Origin: Gnetum montanum
Taxonomy: Eukaryota; Streptophyta; Gnetopsida; Gnetales; Gnetaceae
Reading direction: 5' to 3'
DNA length: 64,000 nucleotides
Assembly: GCA_015680685.1 (NCBI GenBank)
Contig: MNCI01034697.1
Location: 1,843,968-1,907,967 of the forward strand
Made by a program: the position numbers and the translations under genes. The notes beneath the pieces were generated by a model. It was given only the letters and a program-made list of their open reading frames with translations. It was not told the DNA's origin and searched no databases. Positions 11,932-25,519 of the stretch are shown piece by piece. Position 1 is the first letter of the stretch, and each line of letters starts with the position of its first letter.

Positions 11932-13886
11932 AAAATTTCGTCTTCTTCACACAAAAGCACTTCACCGCCTAGGAACAACACAAGAGATAGTCAGCGACAC
12001 AACACACATAACCAAGAACCGCCATTTCCTCAACAACTCAGTGTGGTATATATTCATCATGATGAATATATACCCAACTTTACCTTTGTCTTCCATCAAG
12101 ATAAACAACTGCGTTGGAGAGACTTGGAGGGTAACATAGTGTTGCCTCCAGATAGAGCAGCCCCCAACATGCTCCTTCGTGCCCTTGCACAAATTGACAT
12201 GTCACAATTATATGTTGAGTACATTGCATGTGATTACAATGTAAGGGACTACCATCTCACAGAAGTGCAATGTCAACGAGACTTGCGACAGGAGAGTTAC
12301 TATACATTGTTCAAGGGCAAAAGATCCCATAATGATTCACCCATCATAAGCGAAATTAAGGGTGGTGAACCTATTTTCATAAGTTCTCCACAAAATGATG
12401 TTCCCCATCCTAACAATGGTGAGGAGGTGGTGTATCAGAACCTTCATTCCACAATCCACAACCCTGGTTCTGATCCCCACAAACACCAAGTGTTCAATGA
12501 GGGAACACAAACACAAGATAAAGGTGAGAAGTCTAATCGTCATCACGATCAGGGTAGAGACCACCGAAGAGAAGGTAGGAAACATCGTCATGGTGATGGT
12601 TCTCCTTCTTCTTTACCTTCATCATCACATTCACCCTCTCCTTCAACATTAGGATGCATTCATAAGGAGCATAACCATGAGGATAAGGGTAAGCAAAATG
12701 AGAAACCTCAACGAGAGAGTTGAGAGGGAGGACGAGGGCATTCTAGGGAATCATGACATGGAAGAAGGGAAAGTAGAGAACCACATAGACATCACAGACA
12801 CCATGAGAGAAATGATCATGAAGAACCCTACTTACAACTCGAAGCATGTTAGACATTATGAAGGCTATTACAATTCCCACAAGGCACCAGAAAGATAGTA
12901 GGATCAAGAGATTGAACATGAATAATATCCCACAATTTGAGGGGGGATACAACGCTGATCCTCAGAACCACTTATAGGCATTTCATGATGCCTGTGCCTT
13001 GTAGAATATTGAAAAAGAGTGGCAAAAATTAAAGTTATTTTCAAGGACACTCATAAAAGAAGCGGAAAGCTGGTACTAGTCCTTAGATTCGGAATCCATT
13101 CGAAGATGGAGTACAATGCTAGAACTATTTAACGATAAATATCAAACGTACTCCTGAGTGTCCAACTTGCAAAAGTAAATCCAAGGATGGAAGCAGGGTA
13201 ATCATGAACCCTTGGATGCTACCATGGGCTGATATTATGCATTGTTACATCGTTGCCTGGGCCATGGTTATGCACAATGGGATCAACTACGCCATCTCAT
13301 AGATGGGCTAAGACATGAAACTAGGAGAACCATTGGAACATATTCCCAAGGGAGATTATCAAAGCTTAGGTTCCATGAGGTTCATAGATTTTTGGAGCAA
13401 GTAGCTAATGAAGAAGGAGAGCTATGTAAGAGAGAAAGCATGGAAGAGTATAACTATGATCCTTCCCTCTAAAAGAGGAGAGTGAGATTCTGTGAGGAGG
13501 AGGATGAGTCACAACTCGAAGAGTTGGTGTGTAGGAAAACCTTGTTACTTCAGAAATTAACAATAGAAGTGTTGGCTAAGGTAGATCAAATGTGGGACTC
13601 CTTAGATAGTAGATTTGAAACCGTTCTAAAAATCATGGAGGAGTCTAAGAAGCGAAGTAGTGATCATGATAGAAAGAAAAAGAGGGATTTGGACCATTCA
13701 CGTAACAAAGGTAAGGGAAAAATGACTATCACTAAAGACGTTGTGGATTCTGATATAGACAATGATGGTGGATGTGAGATATGCTTGTATGACCATCCTA
13801 AGGGATGTTGCCCAATCATCTCACATCTGCAAGAGTCTGGGGTGTATGCACTTAATCCACAACTCAACAAACAGCAAGCACCTTGA
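11932..13886 (+). pseudogene. gag: E2 gag, partly open
   Basis: The E1 start ATG corresponds to ATT here, so the start is lost. After it the frame is open for about 260 codons to TGA at 12,721, where E1 has CGA. The next part carries the capsid block (NIPQFEGGYNADPQNHL, ELFNDKYQTYS) with five or six stops. From 13,242 and again from 13,482 the frame is open. It ends in the zinc knuckle CEICLYDHPKGCC (13,772-13,810; CX2CX3HX4C) and a SGVYALNPQL tail. Gag is better kept here than in E1. That is expected if a deletion derivative once supplied only packaging functions, but chance is also possible. Confidence 0.85.
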
Positions 13887-13899
13887 TGATTATCTTATC

Positions 13900-15222
13900 C
13901 CCAAGGTAACCTGAGGTAGTTCCACCAACCATTAACATATTATCTAAGTGGAACTCTACCACAACCTATCAAGCAACACCAGCAGTGGCAATACCCATAG
14001 CCATGGGGGATGCCACTGCCAAGACAACAATACCCTTACTGGCAATCGGATCCATATGGCTATTACTTGCAGTAGCCAATCTCTCCAAGTGACTCTACAA
14101 CATCACTACCAAGCTCAATAGTACTATAGGACTCCTTCTCCTAGGGGAGACACACCACATGCATACCATACTTTGAATCCATCCCCTACTCTCACGCCGA
14201 TAGCTCCACTACCATCCATTCCAATGATGCAAGGGGAACTCCCCACTTAACCACAGCAACGTAATGCTACGAGAGCTATAAACCTTCAACCCACTACTAG
14301 TTCTAACAACCGTACAAGAAGAAGACCTTTCTTCAGAACCAATAGTCCAAACAAGCTCTCACAACCACAAGCGTTTGAGCCTTCAAATGTTCCTCCATCA
14401 AATAAAGCTTTGGAGCTCCCTTCAAACCAATAACAGATCTCAACGCATACAGTTATGTTAACACATACCATCATTAACTGGATCAAGGAAGGCCACCTTC
14501 CTAGGAAATTCTCTGATCTCGGAAGTCCCTTAATCTACCTTCCAGTCGCTGGGAATGAACCACGTAAGGCTCTTCTAGACTCAGGTTCCTAAGTCAACTT
14601 GATATCGAAAGAAATGTATAAAGCTTAGAACCTACCTCCACTAAAGAAGAGCAATATTCACTTAGAGCTAGCTAACCAGTCCATCACTATTCCCTTGGGA
14701 CTAGTGGAGGACATCGTTACCACTATGTGTGGTTGGTCATACCCAGCTAATTTCCTAGTGATCCAAATCAACAATGACAAGGGGGACTTCCCAATAATAA
14801 TGGGAAGGCATGGCTAAGTACCGTAAACGTATGCCTAGGAATCCATGATCTTTCCTGGAAATATATAAGGAAAATACTTATGGGAAGATCGAGAAGAAGA
14901 AAGTTCCGTGCATCACATATAGTGATAGAGAGGGTGATGACGTACAAGAATGTTCAGCATTGCCTGCATGCAACCGATGTGTCCAAGAAGTTAACATACA
15001 AAAGTGCCTGTATGTAGCAACCACACAACAAGAGAACACCCAGTTGTTGATAGCTAATAAGGAGAGCAAACCACCAATATGCATGGAACTAACTAGGGGA
15101 CCAACCTGCATCCACATAGAAAGCATAGATACACTAGAGTAAGAGCACCACCAACTTCCAACCCTTAACCTAAAAACATCAATTGGGAGAAGTTGGACAC
15201 TTCTAAAAAATTCAAAAAAGTG
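13900..15222 (+). pseudogene. E2 gag-pol linker and protease, truncated before RT
   Basis: The Pro/Gln-rich linker (about 13,900-14,450) and protease match E1 in order. The catalytic motif is LLDSGS at 14,573-14,590, followed directly by a stop where E1 has Gly. Then comes KSNIHLELANQSITIPLGL. One stop (TAG in KA-stop-NLPP) is shared with E1. The sequence follows E1 as far as the segment after protease (YVATTQQENTQLL) and then stops matching at CTCA, where RT should begin. Confidence 0.85.
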
Positions 15223-15227
15223 CTCAT
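15219..15227. other. E2 internal deletion junction (RT-RH-IN lost)
   Basis: Left of 15,223 the sequence follows E1 up to 3,402; right of it, E1 from 6,265. Both E1 positions carry CTCA, which is present once in E2 (15,223-15,226). This is a microhomology junction removing 2,862 bp. Confidence 0.88.
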
Positions 15228-17183
15228 TATTTTGGATCGCTCCCTTTCAATTCAGTCATGGGGGAGATGGCCACCTATGCTAATCATTTGAGGCCCTCAA
15301 TTCCCTTTTAAGTTTTTGTTTTACACATTTTTGTTTTACAAATTTTTTTAACTTTTCTTGTTTTTTTTTTTTTTTTTTTTGCAACATCATTCATACTCTT
15401 TCATTTCTTTGTGTGTTTGTTTATTTTGTTCAATTTTTCACCTAATAAGTGCTCCTAAGATGGTATGAATTGTATTCCATTGATTACTAATTTTTGATTT
15501 CTACCTTTAAGTTATGATGTGATACTAAGGTATGGTTCTTTTTGATATAGTAAGCAATGATTCCACTTCATCCATACATCCATAAATTTCTATGGTCTCT
15601 CTTGGATTGGAACTGTACAGTCCCTTCCTCAATAATAAGAACTTTCAACGAATTGGTGACTGGGTATTTCTCAAACTAAGGAAGAACTCAAGGATTGAAA
15701 AGGGTGTGACTTCAAGGGGATTTGATGCATTTGTGTTGGCCATTCTCTTGGGTTCTTGGATGTTTTCTTCTTGAGGTTTCCTTCCCATTTCCACATTGCT
15801 CCATTATTGGGAAACTGAGCTAATAAAAATAATAAGTCTTTGTATGGTGTGGTTCTCATGCAAAACACAAAATAAAAAAAATGGTGAGAATTCAAAGCAC
15901 ACCCCTTAGATGAAATAATCATTTGGGCTACAAACACTAGTTATGGAACTAAAATAAACACGTTCACTCTAACTAAGGTTCTTCTCACTTCCTACTTTCT
16001 TCTCTCTCGTTTCATCAGAATGGTGGTGGCTCTTTGGTGAAGGCATTCATGTTACTTCAAGATGATGGATTGGTCGAATGTATTAATGTGAAGTCACTGG
16101 ATTTGGTTTGTTTGAGGCTGGATTTGGAATGGGATCTACCAAGTCACATTAACCATTAATACACAAGGGCTATACATCACCTTCTTCTTGAGACTCCATT
16201 CCATTTTCTCCTTGCCATCCTTCTTTCTCCATTTTTCACCTCATTACTGATTGTATTAGTAGTCCATATTTTAGTTGATGCATTGTTTTCTATTTGGTAA
16301 GTTCTTGTGGTTAAGACTTTAACTCTTGGTCCCAAATGACATTTCTAGAGCCTACAGACTCTTTGAATGTGGGATTGTCAAGGCATTAAGGGCATGATCC
16401 TGCTTTGGGGAGGACCCACTGGCATTCCTATTTGGTGCATCCATTAATTTATTTTCCTTAAACATTTCCACAATCATCATTTATTTTGTTCATCTCCATC
16501 TTTAACATCCATTTTATTGGCGTGTCCATTGTTTCTTTTTCTCAATCTTTCTTGTTCCTTTTCTTTTTCTCCATTCTCTCACTACTGGAGGTTCGCTCTC
16601 AGTCATGGGGGTCTTGGTCCAAGTTTTTTGATTTTCTCCTAACCCCTACACCTTTTGTAGTCACCAGTATTATACCTCTAGATCTGTATCAACCATATCA
16701 CAACTTAGCCAATGGACCTTACAATGAGGCAAGGTATCAATTGCATTATGATTCATTTACCCTTGCTAATATATGACTATGTTGTATGTGCAAATGGTAA
16801 TCATACAACAATGGATTGGATCTAGAGAGAACACTTGGAATGGACTGGTGCTGAAGAAGTTATGCAAGGAATAAGATTGATGGCGTGCTTATGGATGAAC
16901 AACGAAAAGTGCAATATTGGTGTTGATAGCAACAAACTTCTTCTTTTCTCTCTCTCTTCTCTTCTCTTCTCTCTTCTCTCCCAGCTGCCAAATAAGGCTA
17001 GATGTCAAATGTGTATAGTGTTCACTCTTGTTGTTATGAACACTAATTTTGTCATGTTTTGTAATGATGATTTGTTCACATGTCACCCCATTCACCATTA
17101 GTATCATTCAAGTCAATAATCCCATACCTTCCCAATATTTTGTAAGGAACTCAAGGACAAGTTTTCATTCAGTCATGGGGGTA
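15227..17183 (+). other. E2 3' region, homologous to E1 3' region
   Basis: It keeps the full non-enzymatic 3' region of E1. The CAGTCATGGGGG motif occurs three times (15,253, 16,600, 17,170). Two short readable stretches are shared with E1: 15,592-15,774, 60 codons open and ending SWMFSS, and about 16,018-16,150. A poly-T run lies at 15,361-15,380 and a CT-rich tract at 16,938-16,982. Confidence 0.65.
17170..17183 (+). promoter_or_regulatory. E2 polypurine tract
   Basis: CAGTCATGGGGGTA immediately before the 3' LTR, matching E1. Confidence 0.75.
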
Positions 17184-17990
17184 CGATAGGATGCGATATT
17201 ACATGGGCCATGATATTTCGTCAACCCCCTACGATATCGCATACACGATATCGCAGCCTGTCGCCTTGTCTATAAATAAGAGGTAGCTTTCCCTTGTTTT
17301 TCCATCTAGATCTAGACCCTTAGCTAAACTCTGGCAATTTTACCATTCCAAAGATAGAATAATTTCCATGTGCCTGCAGTAGGAGTCTCAAAGTAAATGG
17401 ATCTTTATTTGAGCAAATTGTACCTGAGCACACATTTGTGTACAGAAATAAACATGAACTTTCTGATAAACCTTGCAGCATATGGAATAAGCTAAATAGG
17501 AATTAATTAGTGTTAAACACTTAATTTCTTTCTTATATAATTAATCCTTCTCAACCCTTAACTCTCTTAGTTAAGTGCATTCAGTATGACCGCTTCGAGC
17601 ACATGTGTAACACTTGGTAACCTAGTGACGAGTAGCGTTTGGTAATCCCAGTAGCATTGCACTGGTTCAGGGTATGTACAACAAGTGGGAATGGATACTG
17701 ATGCTAGGACACTTAGAACTTAATTAGCGAATAGTTAATGAGGTAGTTACTTAGTCTCTTCACTCTTCCCTCTTAGCATAGGCGATAAAAGATAAAAGAC
17801 ATAAAAATCATATACCTCAGACTTACTTAACCATACAACTATGACAATACAAGTCTAGGAAGACAACGATTGATTAACCTTAAGTGTTCCATTAGGGCGC
17901 GTAAGCACTTAGTCCTTGGAGTTCGACCAGATCGCACGTGAGACGCTCGTATTCATATGGTTGAGTGTAGGGGTACCTCTCCACTCATCA
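17184..17990 (+). repeat. E2 3' LTR (807 bp)
   Basis: Aligns end to end with 10,978-11,788. The first base is C instead of T (CGATAGG for TGATGGG). It ends CCACTCATCA. Confidence 0.93.
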
Positions 17991-17995
17991 ATGAC
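17991..17995. repeat. E2 target-site duplication, right (ATGAC)
   Basis: Partner of ATGAT at 10,973-10,977. Confidence 0.7.
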
Positions 17996-18846
17996 TATTA
18001 CTCATAATTCAAATCATAAATTTTCATCCTAACTTCTAATCTTTAAGAATGAAAATTGAATGATTAAATCAAATTTGAAATCACTTAGTATAAAACATGA
18101 ATTATGAGGATCATAAGGGAGACATCACCCAATCTATGATTCTACCTTGCTATTTCACAATACAACAACCTTAATAACCTACTGATGAATACCAATGATC
18201 TATAGTTATCACAAGGTTCAACAAGTCCTCACTTAACAATTCTTTAAGGAAAATTAAGAAATTAATTTCAAATTAATGTGGGTTCCCTTTGGGTATTGAA
18301 TCTTCCCCTCCTAGGTGAGGTTCTCCATATTTTATATTAGGAGAGCTTATATTTCGATTTTGGGAAAAATTAACAAAATAGACATATTGATTTACATTGA
18401 GGAAATTTATATGAATTAATACTATTATAGATGCTTATTGATCTGGATTGTGATTGCTATGTCTCTCGAATGTCGATCTTCATAGCAACTTAGTATGAAT
18501 CAATATCTCCATTTTAAAGCAAGTTCTGGATTTCCTTTGATCCAATGTTATCAGTTTCTATTACAATCACTATGGAGATCAATAAACTTTAGGTTGATAC
18601 AAGTCGATTCTGGTGATGTGGATCAATATGTCTACCCTTGGAATTTTTTGAAGTTCGCAGTGCAAATTGATACATTATCGATACCTATCACTAGCATGAT
18701 ATCCTGTAATACAAACTCTAAAATGGTTATTAGTACATGTTGCATACCATTAAAAAATTTGATATACTTTAATATGATAAGATAACAAAAAAATAAAAAT
18801 TTAAGATATTTTTGCATTAAAACTAAAGCAATTTGTACGTTCATCA
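17991..18846 (-). repeat. E3 LTR, right fragment
   Basis: Begins with the E2 target duplication ATGAC and ends TTCATCA (+ strand), so on the minus strand the LTR reads TGATGAACG...TTGCTCATCA. TG...CA termini and length fit the left fragment. A purine-rich CCTATGGGGAG lies just outside on the minus strand. Confidence 0.7.
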
Positions 18847-21800
18847 CTCCCCATAGGATAAACAATCTTGGTATCCCATAGGACATTCAAGCACCTTGTA
18901 TGGTTAACCAACAAGTTGTGATGCTCCCACAAGATATACTTACATACCTCTTAAGGTTAATGAAAAAATTCAAATACTTAAATCCCTTAGGATTTAAATG
19001 TAGATCTTTCCACTAATAGAATCTATGCTCTGGAAAGCTCTCAATGAATATAATAGAGATCAGAGTTTAGATAGATGATTCTCTAAACTAAAACTAACAA
19101 ATTATTTACAAACTATAATTATAAAATAATTCAATATCAAGTCCTAGGTCTAGATCCAAGTATGCATGATACAATAAATAATAAGCAATAAATCTAATTG
19201 ACATGCACTTATGAATCAATTCAAACCTTGGAAGAAGAATGTATCACTAGTGGTGCAGATCCTAATCACAATATTCCAACCCTTACATGATCTCAACCAA
19301 GAATAAGATCCCTAATTCAATATGTTATATTAATAATTACCCTTATATTACTTGGATTTCTTGGATGATTAGATATGGGTGCTTTTCTTTATAATCTTTG
19401 CACTAATCAAGTTTTCCACTTCTAACTAAAGTTAGGAAAATGACTAGAAATGGCTTTTTTTTTTCAATGGCTATTTGGAACATCCCATTCAAGGCTTGAA
19501 CATTCACACTAAGAAGGTTGAGTTTTGGTTTGAACATCTAGAACAAGCTAAAACATTCACCTTGATAACTATTGAGACTTTACTAGGACATCCACACTGA
19601 GGCTAGGATATCCACAACTAGGACATCCATTCTTTAACATTTAATGTCCACAACTATGACATTTGGAATCTAGCCTTGGACATCTAGGTTGGATGAAAGA
19701 TGAACTCTAAACTTGGTTTATTCTCTACCTAGACATCTACCATAAAACCTAGATCTAAAGGATGCATTTGAGATTGAATGAAGATGATCAATCTTTGCTT
19801 CCATGCATCTTGAAATCCTTGATCTAGCTTCTTTAACTTCCTTCTTATCCTAGTATTCATCAACCTTATAAATTCATGAAACACAAAAGCAACCAAGTAT
19901 ATGACTTCATTGTCTAGTTTTCAGATCATCAAAACATGAGATAGATCAATAGAGAATACCATGAATCATGGTGTTTCTACTTCATTTTTTTACAAAAATC
20001 ACAAGTGGTTGTTTGGACAATTTGATGGACATAAGTCATGATTGATGACTAGGGTTACCATAAGTTATTACTTTGAATTTCAATGCTACCTAACTCATAG
20101 ATGTCACTTGAGGTAATATGATAATCTTGATGATGAGATCAAACAAGTTGAAGATATTTGTGATAGATTTTATGTTGATTAATATTGATGACTTTTGAAC
20201 TTCCTAATGAAGGATTTCTAAAACTAAATTATGATAACTTGAATGCAATAATTGCTAAAATTTTATAAGAGTGATGAATTGATGAAGATAATGATTATTG
20301 AACTTTTTGAGTGCTTGATTAGATTGATGATTATTAATGATTGATCAAAGAACAATGTTAGGAAGTTTCTAAAGAATGGAATATGTTTAAATAGCTAAAT
20401 GAGAGAATATGAAGAAGTGTGAAAGATATGAGAGCATAAAATGTCATATTTAATCTTTATTCTTGAATCACAAAAGATTATATCATTGTATGACCTTCGC
20501 ATTTATGAAAAAAATATTGGAGACATATTAATGGATAATAAAAAGTCATTCAACAATGAAGAAAATGAATAAATTCTGAATTGGGATAAAAACAAGAAGA
20601 TTTGTCCATCAATTCATAAAATAAAAAATAATTTGATTTTTTTTCTTTTTTTAAAAAAAATAGAGTAGAAGAAATTGATTTCTAAATTACAAGGCATGTT
20701 GAAAAATTACTTGTATTACATACTACTATTAACAAAACCTTCATAGTAAAATAGAAAAAACCTATAAAGAACCTTACACATTTGTAACCTTGTGCATAGA
20801 CCATTAGTTAAATATCAAGTGCTACCTTATGCATTAATTGTTAGATTTCTTAAGCAATACCTCATCACATAAGATATGAGTTAAGGATCTCTTTTTATCA
20901 TAGAAATTTACCAGGATATGTTCAATTGAACCTTGATTTGTCTCTTTCATAGCACCTATTATAAATTAAAGATCTTTAATACTACTTATTACTATTAAAA
21001 TCATAAATAACCATAAATAATTAAGGGAAAAATCAACTACACATCAAAACACATTATGATAAAAAATAACAAAAAAGAAAGTAACTCCCAATCCCTTGCC
21101 AAACCAAGATATATAATATGGCAATGCAGTTACATTCATCTTCATTAAAATAAATACTTGTAGTTGCATGCACATCAAGCAAACTATTTTCAAATCTAAT
21201 CCTTGAACTTTTTATGGTTTCTTCATCTTTTATTGGATCATATTAAGATCATTAATAATTTTCAAAATGTAGTAATCCATTTTCTTAAGATATTCTAATT
21301 ATCAATATTAGCATTACCAAATAATTATTCCATAATATTTTATAAAACTAACCATGTTATCATTACTATTTTTAACAAGATAACCTCTCATAGTCTAGGC
21401 TTCAAGGACCTAGGTTTTGCATCCTCTATAATAATGATACTAAAATAGAATGACACATCTTTCATGATTTTCCATACATTTTCATTCTTTATCATAATCT
21501 TTAAGATCTTACTCTTATTTTTGTGGATCTCTAACATGCCCCATATACAAAGACATTTTACGATGAGTAACATGTACTAGCTTATCACATCAATCTATGA
21601 TGGGTAACATGGCACTAGTGTAATAACATCATTTTTCATGGTCATGCATGCCTTACTTCTATCCATCTTGTACTACAAATTATGACATCCAATATACTTT
21701 GGAGTCAATTACTTAAGGATGATGTCACATGCGATGCTCCCATGGAACATGAAAAAATTCATCAAGAACCCCTAGACATGGTGAATGTCTACTTCTATGT

Positions 21801-24800
21801 TGCTTGGAATATCTTTTGGTAGCATAATTAGAATCATTTCTTCAACATGTTCATCATTCCACTCTTTAATCTTACTATTACAGTCATTTGAACTTAGGAT
21901 TATACCTATTTCATTGTTGGAGAAAAGCAAGTTTTCACCAAAGTAGAGGACATCACTAGAATCATAGGTATTTTCATTGAGGATTAGGCCTTCCTTTATA
22001 GAATGATGATTGATGCAAATGTTACCAATGGCCTTTTTAGTAATGAAACTTGGCCGAAGGTTCACCAAGGTAATTATCACCTTAAGGATATGTAAGAAGC
22101 ATGGTGATTAATAGTTCATGAAACTTACAAGTACATGTCCTACTAGTCCTCCAACTTGCTCATTGATGAACCCTTACAAGTCTTATGAAACCTATAGAAT
22201 GACCCATTTCTTAACATGTCATCCTTCTTTATTGATTTCATCAATAGAATAATCATGTCTACACAAATTTCCTACCAATATGTAAGCATGAGGATTTTCT
22301 TAAGATCCTTGTTAGAAAGCAAGGTGTTTTTAACTTCGACATCTCACTAGAAAACATGATGTTGGTCCTCTAGCATGTTGACTACCTATCATACATCTCT
22401 ATATAATCCAAGTCCAAATATGAAAAAAGGTAGCAAATATATAAGAAAAAGTCCTTTATGACCTCATCCAAAAGATAGGCCATGTGGTTTAGCTTGCTTC
22501 TCTTATGAATCTCTAAAAATCAGAGTATGAAATGAAGCCATGGATAAAGAAGATGAGACCATCATAAAGAACAACACATGAGAGCTAGTTACAAGCATGA
22601 ATTTTAGTAAAACCTCATTGCTAGTGCCAACTACCTCTTAATAGTAGCAAACATCTGATCCCCCACTCATGCACACATCTGGCCTATCACATATAGATAA
22701 CCCATGAAACATTAACCACAATCCTAACCTAGCACCCTAATACACAATGCTACTCATGCCTACATTATCACTTTGTTTGTTCACTTTTCCTTTGGATGCT
22801 CTCTTAGCCTCAAATTCCCTTTCCTCCTCCCCTCCATGAATGACTTCATCCATACACCAACTTCTCCTATAGCTCTCCTAGCTACCACCCATGCAGATGT
22901 AGCTAATCCACCTCTCATATCTGCAATGCCAACACTAACAATTCTACATGCATCATCATTCCTAATGATGCTAATCCTGCTCCCATGTTATCTCATCCCA
23001 TCCCTCATTTTCTCATATGTTCTAATACTGCTACATTCAATTTTACAACATCTCCACTTTTTTATAACACCTTGCTTATTTAACCTAATCCTAACTTAAG
23101 AAGAGACTAAATGCTATTAAAAACATGTAAATTTAATCATCAAAATAGATAATTGGATCGCATAACATAGTGGAAGACTATATGTTACTCTATAAAAATC
23201 TAAAATTTGCATAACCAAATAAGCTTTCTGCACATGCACATACAACTACAATATATATCATCATCCTCTAATATTCATATGTCAGGCAAATATCTTTTCA
23301 CTATAGACATCATATAAACACTATAAATAAGAGTCATAAATCACAATCAAGTAAGGCCTATCCCATCTACAAACACATTAATCTCTTATATGAAAGCATA
23401 TATTAGAAAATGCATAATATAAAACCAAGGCCTTCATCATCTACTTGGTGCTACTAGCCTCATGAGTTTTTGACTCTATCACTTGCATATAAAAGAGGTT
23501 AGTACATGACTAAGTAAGATTCTTTATACATCCCCTACAAATGTGAAGTACAATGTTGTATTGTTGGTGAGGTGTCTGGAAATCAGAGTAACCTAGATCA
23601 AGGTTAGTACATCACATGCACAATAAGCATCTAGCCACATCAATCACAACTCATACATCTAGTACATAACACTTAATCAACTCATACATATCCAACCATG
23701 TACATCACATTCATAGTATTACAATACCGCTAACACATACACATAGCCTCATCACATGATCATAATCAATATAGACTCCTAGCATCTCATGCTTCAAGGA
23801 ATCACATCAACTATGCATAATATAGTACCCTAGCAGACAATGATTCAAGGATCCACCAACACATATTCATGACATAACAACACAAGAGTCACGCTATGGC
23901 ATACAAATCAACATAACATACAATGCATAACACAAGCTCCCCAATAACTCATACCTCAAGGAAGATTCATTGCATCTATGACAACCAACATATCATACTT
24001 TCCCAACAACTAGTGCCCTAAGGAAACCACATCATTCATATTAGCTTATTCATTTGCACATCACATCAGTACTCATATCATAAATAGTGCCTATAGGAAT
24101 TTATCAATTTATCATCATATATATCATGACTAGTGTTGGTGCCTACTCTCTCATTTGTAGCTCCAAATCACTAACCTTCTAAAGGATAGATCTATGCATA
24201 CCCAAGTGACCCTAGATTTCATACCAACCATAGGCTAATCTTATACCCTTTCGCTCTTAGTATGAGAATTGAGATAGAAGCCTCACTGATGCATTTGACA
24301 TGGGTCATCCCAACTTCTTCAGGGTGTCTCATCACTAACTAGTCCACATCATCATGTCAACATCTTATGTCATGTGCATATCATAATAGCATCACAAGCA
24401 TGACAAAGAAATTTGTAAACATCTAATTAATCATACACACAACCTAAACAACATGCAAATACATTAATGGATCCCTCAAAATTTAGGGACTAGTAGTGAG
24501 ACCTCTACTATTCCTAAAACCATCAATCATAATGCCAATTATATCAATCTAACTTATACACATACCACAATGACTAGATATCAAAAATAAACATTAACAC
24601 TAATAGTACAAAAACTCTAAAATATCATATGACATCTACCCATCTCATGAAGTCTTCATAAAAATGCATAATGATCTCAAAACATAGATCATGAGATGTC
24701 TAAAGAATCCTATTTGAAATTTCATAATCATACTAAAACTAAAATCTCAAAACCAAAGCATCAAAATTTTTTTCACAAAAGTCCTAAATTCTCCAAAACC

Positions 24801-25519
24801 CAAATCAATGTTCCTAATTGTATCTTGTCTAGCATTAGCTCTTAAATATCCTAAGAATTACAAAACTCGAATGAGATTCAATAGGGAATGGAAGAGATGA
24901 AGAAACCAAAAGAAACCAATATGCACAACATCAAGAATGGGAAAGCTGGGAAATGTATTACTTTTTAATTATAAACTTCTTTATTTATGGTTTTTCTTTT
25001 CCAAAGGCTTCTTATTTATTTTCCTTATCCCAACTAATAATAGGAGATCCACATGTCATAACACACTCATGGGACATCCGAATCAAATATTAATCAACCT
25101 AATAGCATAATAGACTTTTTATCACATAACCATGGAACCATATCAATAGCTCATGTCTTCTAGTTTTATAACATAACATGCATAACATATTAGCCCATTA
25201 TGATCTCATAACATGATCAATCAAACAACACTAAATCACAATTGCAAAACATAATTTACCAAATAACATTGATATCATGGCACATAGTGCAAGGTCATAC
25301 CTATCTCATGCTCCATCTTCCTCCACCATCCTCATAACCTATCAATTGCAAACATTCTACTACACATCTAGCAAGATTAGTGTGCATAATCATGTTATCA
25401 TAATCAACTATACATAATACCTTAAAATTTTAGAAAATATATCATTAAAAAATAATGCATCTAGCTAGGCAATCCCATAATCCCCATCCAACTCCAAATG
25501 CATGTCATAAGCATAACAT
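18847..25519. other. AT-rich unassigned repeat-derived sequence
   Basis: No gene is recognisable. The longest open stretch of interest is minus 22,080-21,772 (102 codons, acidic, containing NDCNSKIKEWNDEHVEEM). It is reminiscent of linker segments in gypsy pol, but this is not secure. The minus strand next to the E3 LTR starts with a polypurine-like block, so 18.8-22 kb may be the 3' inside of a second E3-type element sharing that LTR. From about 23.1 to 25.5 kb the + strand is poor in G and full of CATCACAT/CATAACATG-like words without a clear period. Confidence 0.4.

Larger units (their letters stand above)
10978..17990 (+). mobile_element. E2: complete but pol-deleted Ty3/gypsy element
   Basis: Both LTRs, a primer-binding site, gag, protease, 3' region and polypurine tract are present. 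The segment matching E1 3,403-6,264 (RT, RNase H, integrase) is absent. The LTRs differ at roughly 8-10% by eye, mostly transitions and mostly in U3, so the insertion is old. A 5-bp target duplication with one mismatch shows it inserted as a unit into the E3 LTR. Confidence 0.92.

Noticed and set aside
22773-23099. 108-codon hydrophobic + strand frame
   Set aside because: The skewed, G-poor composition makes both strands open by chance; no recognisable domain and no plausible gene context.
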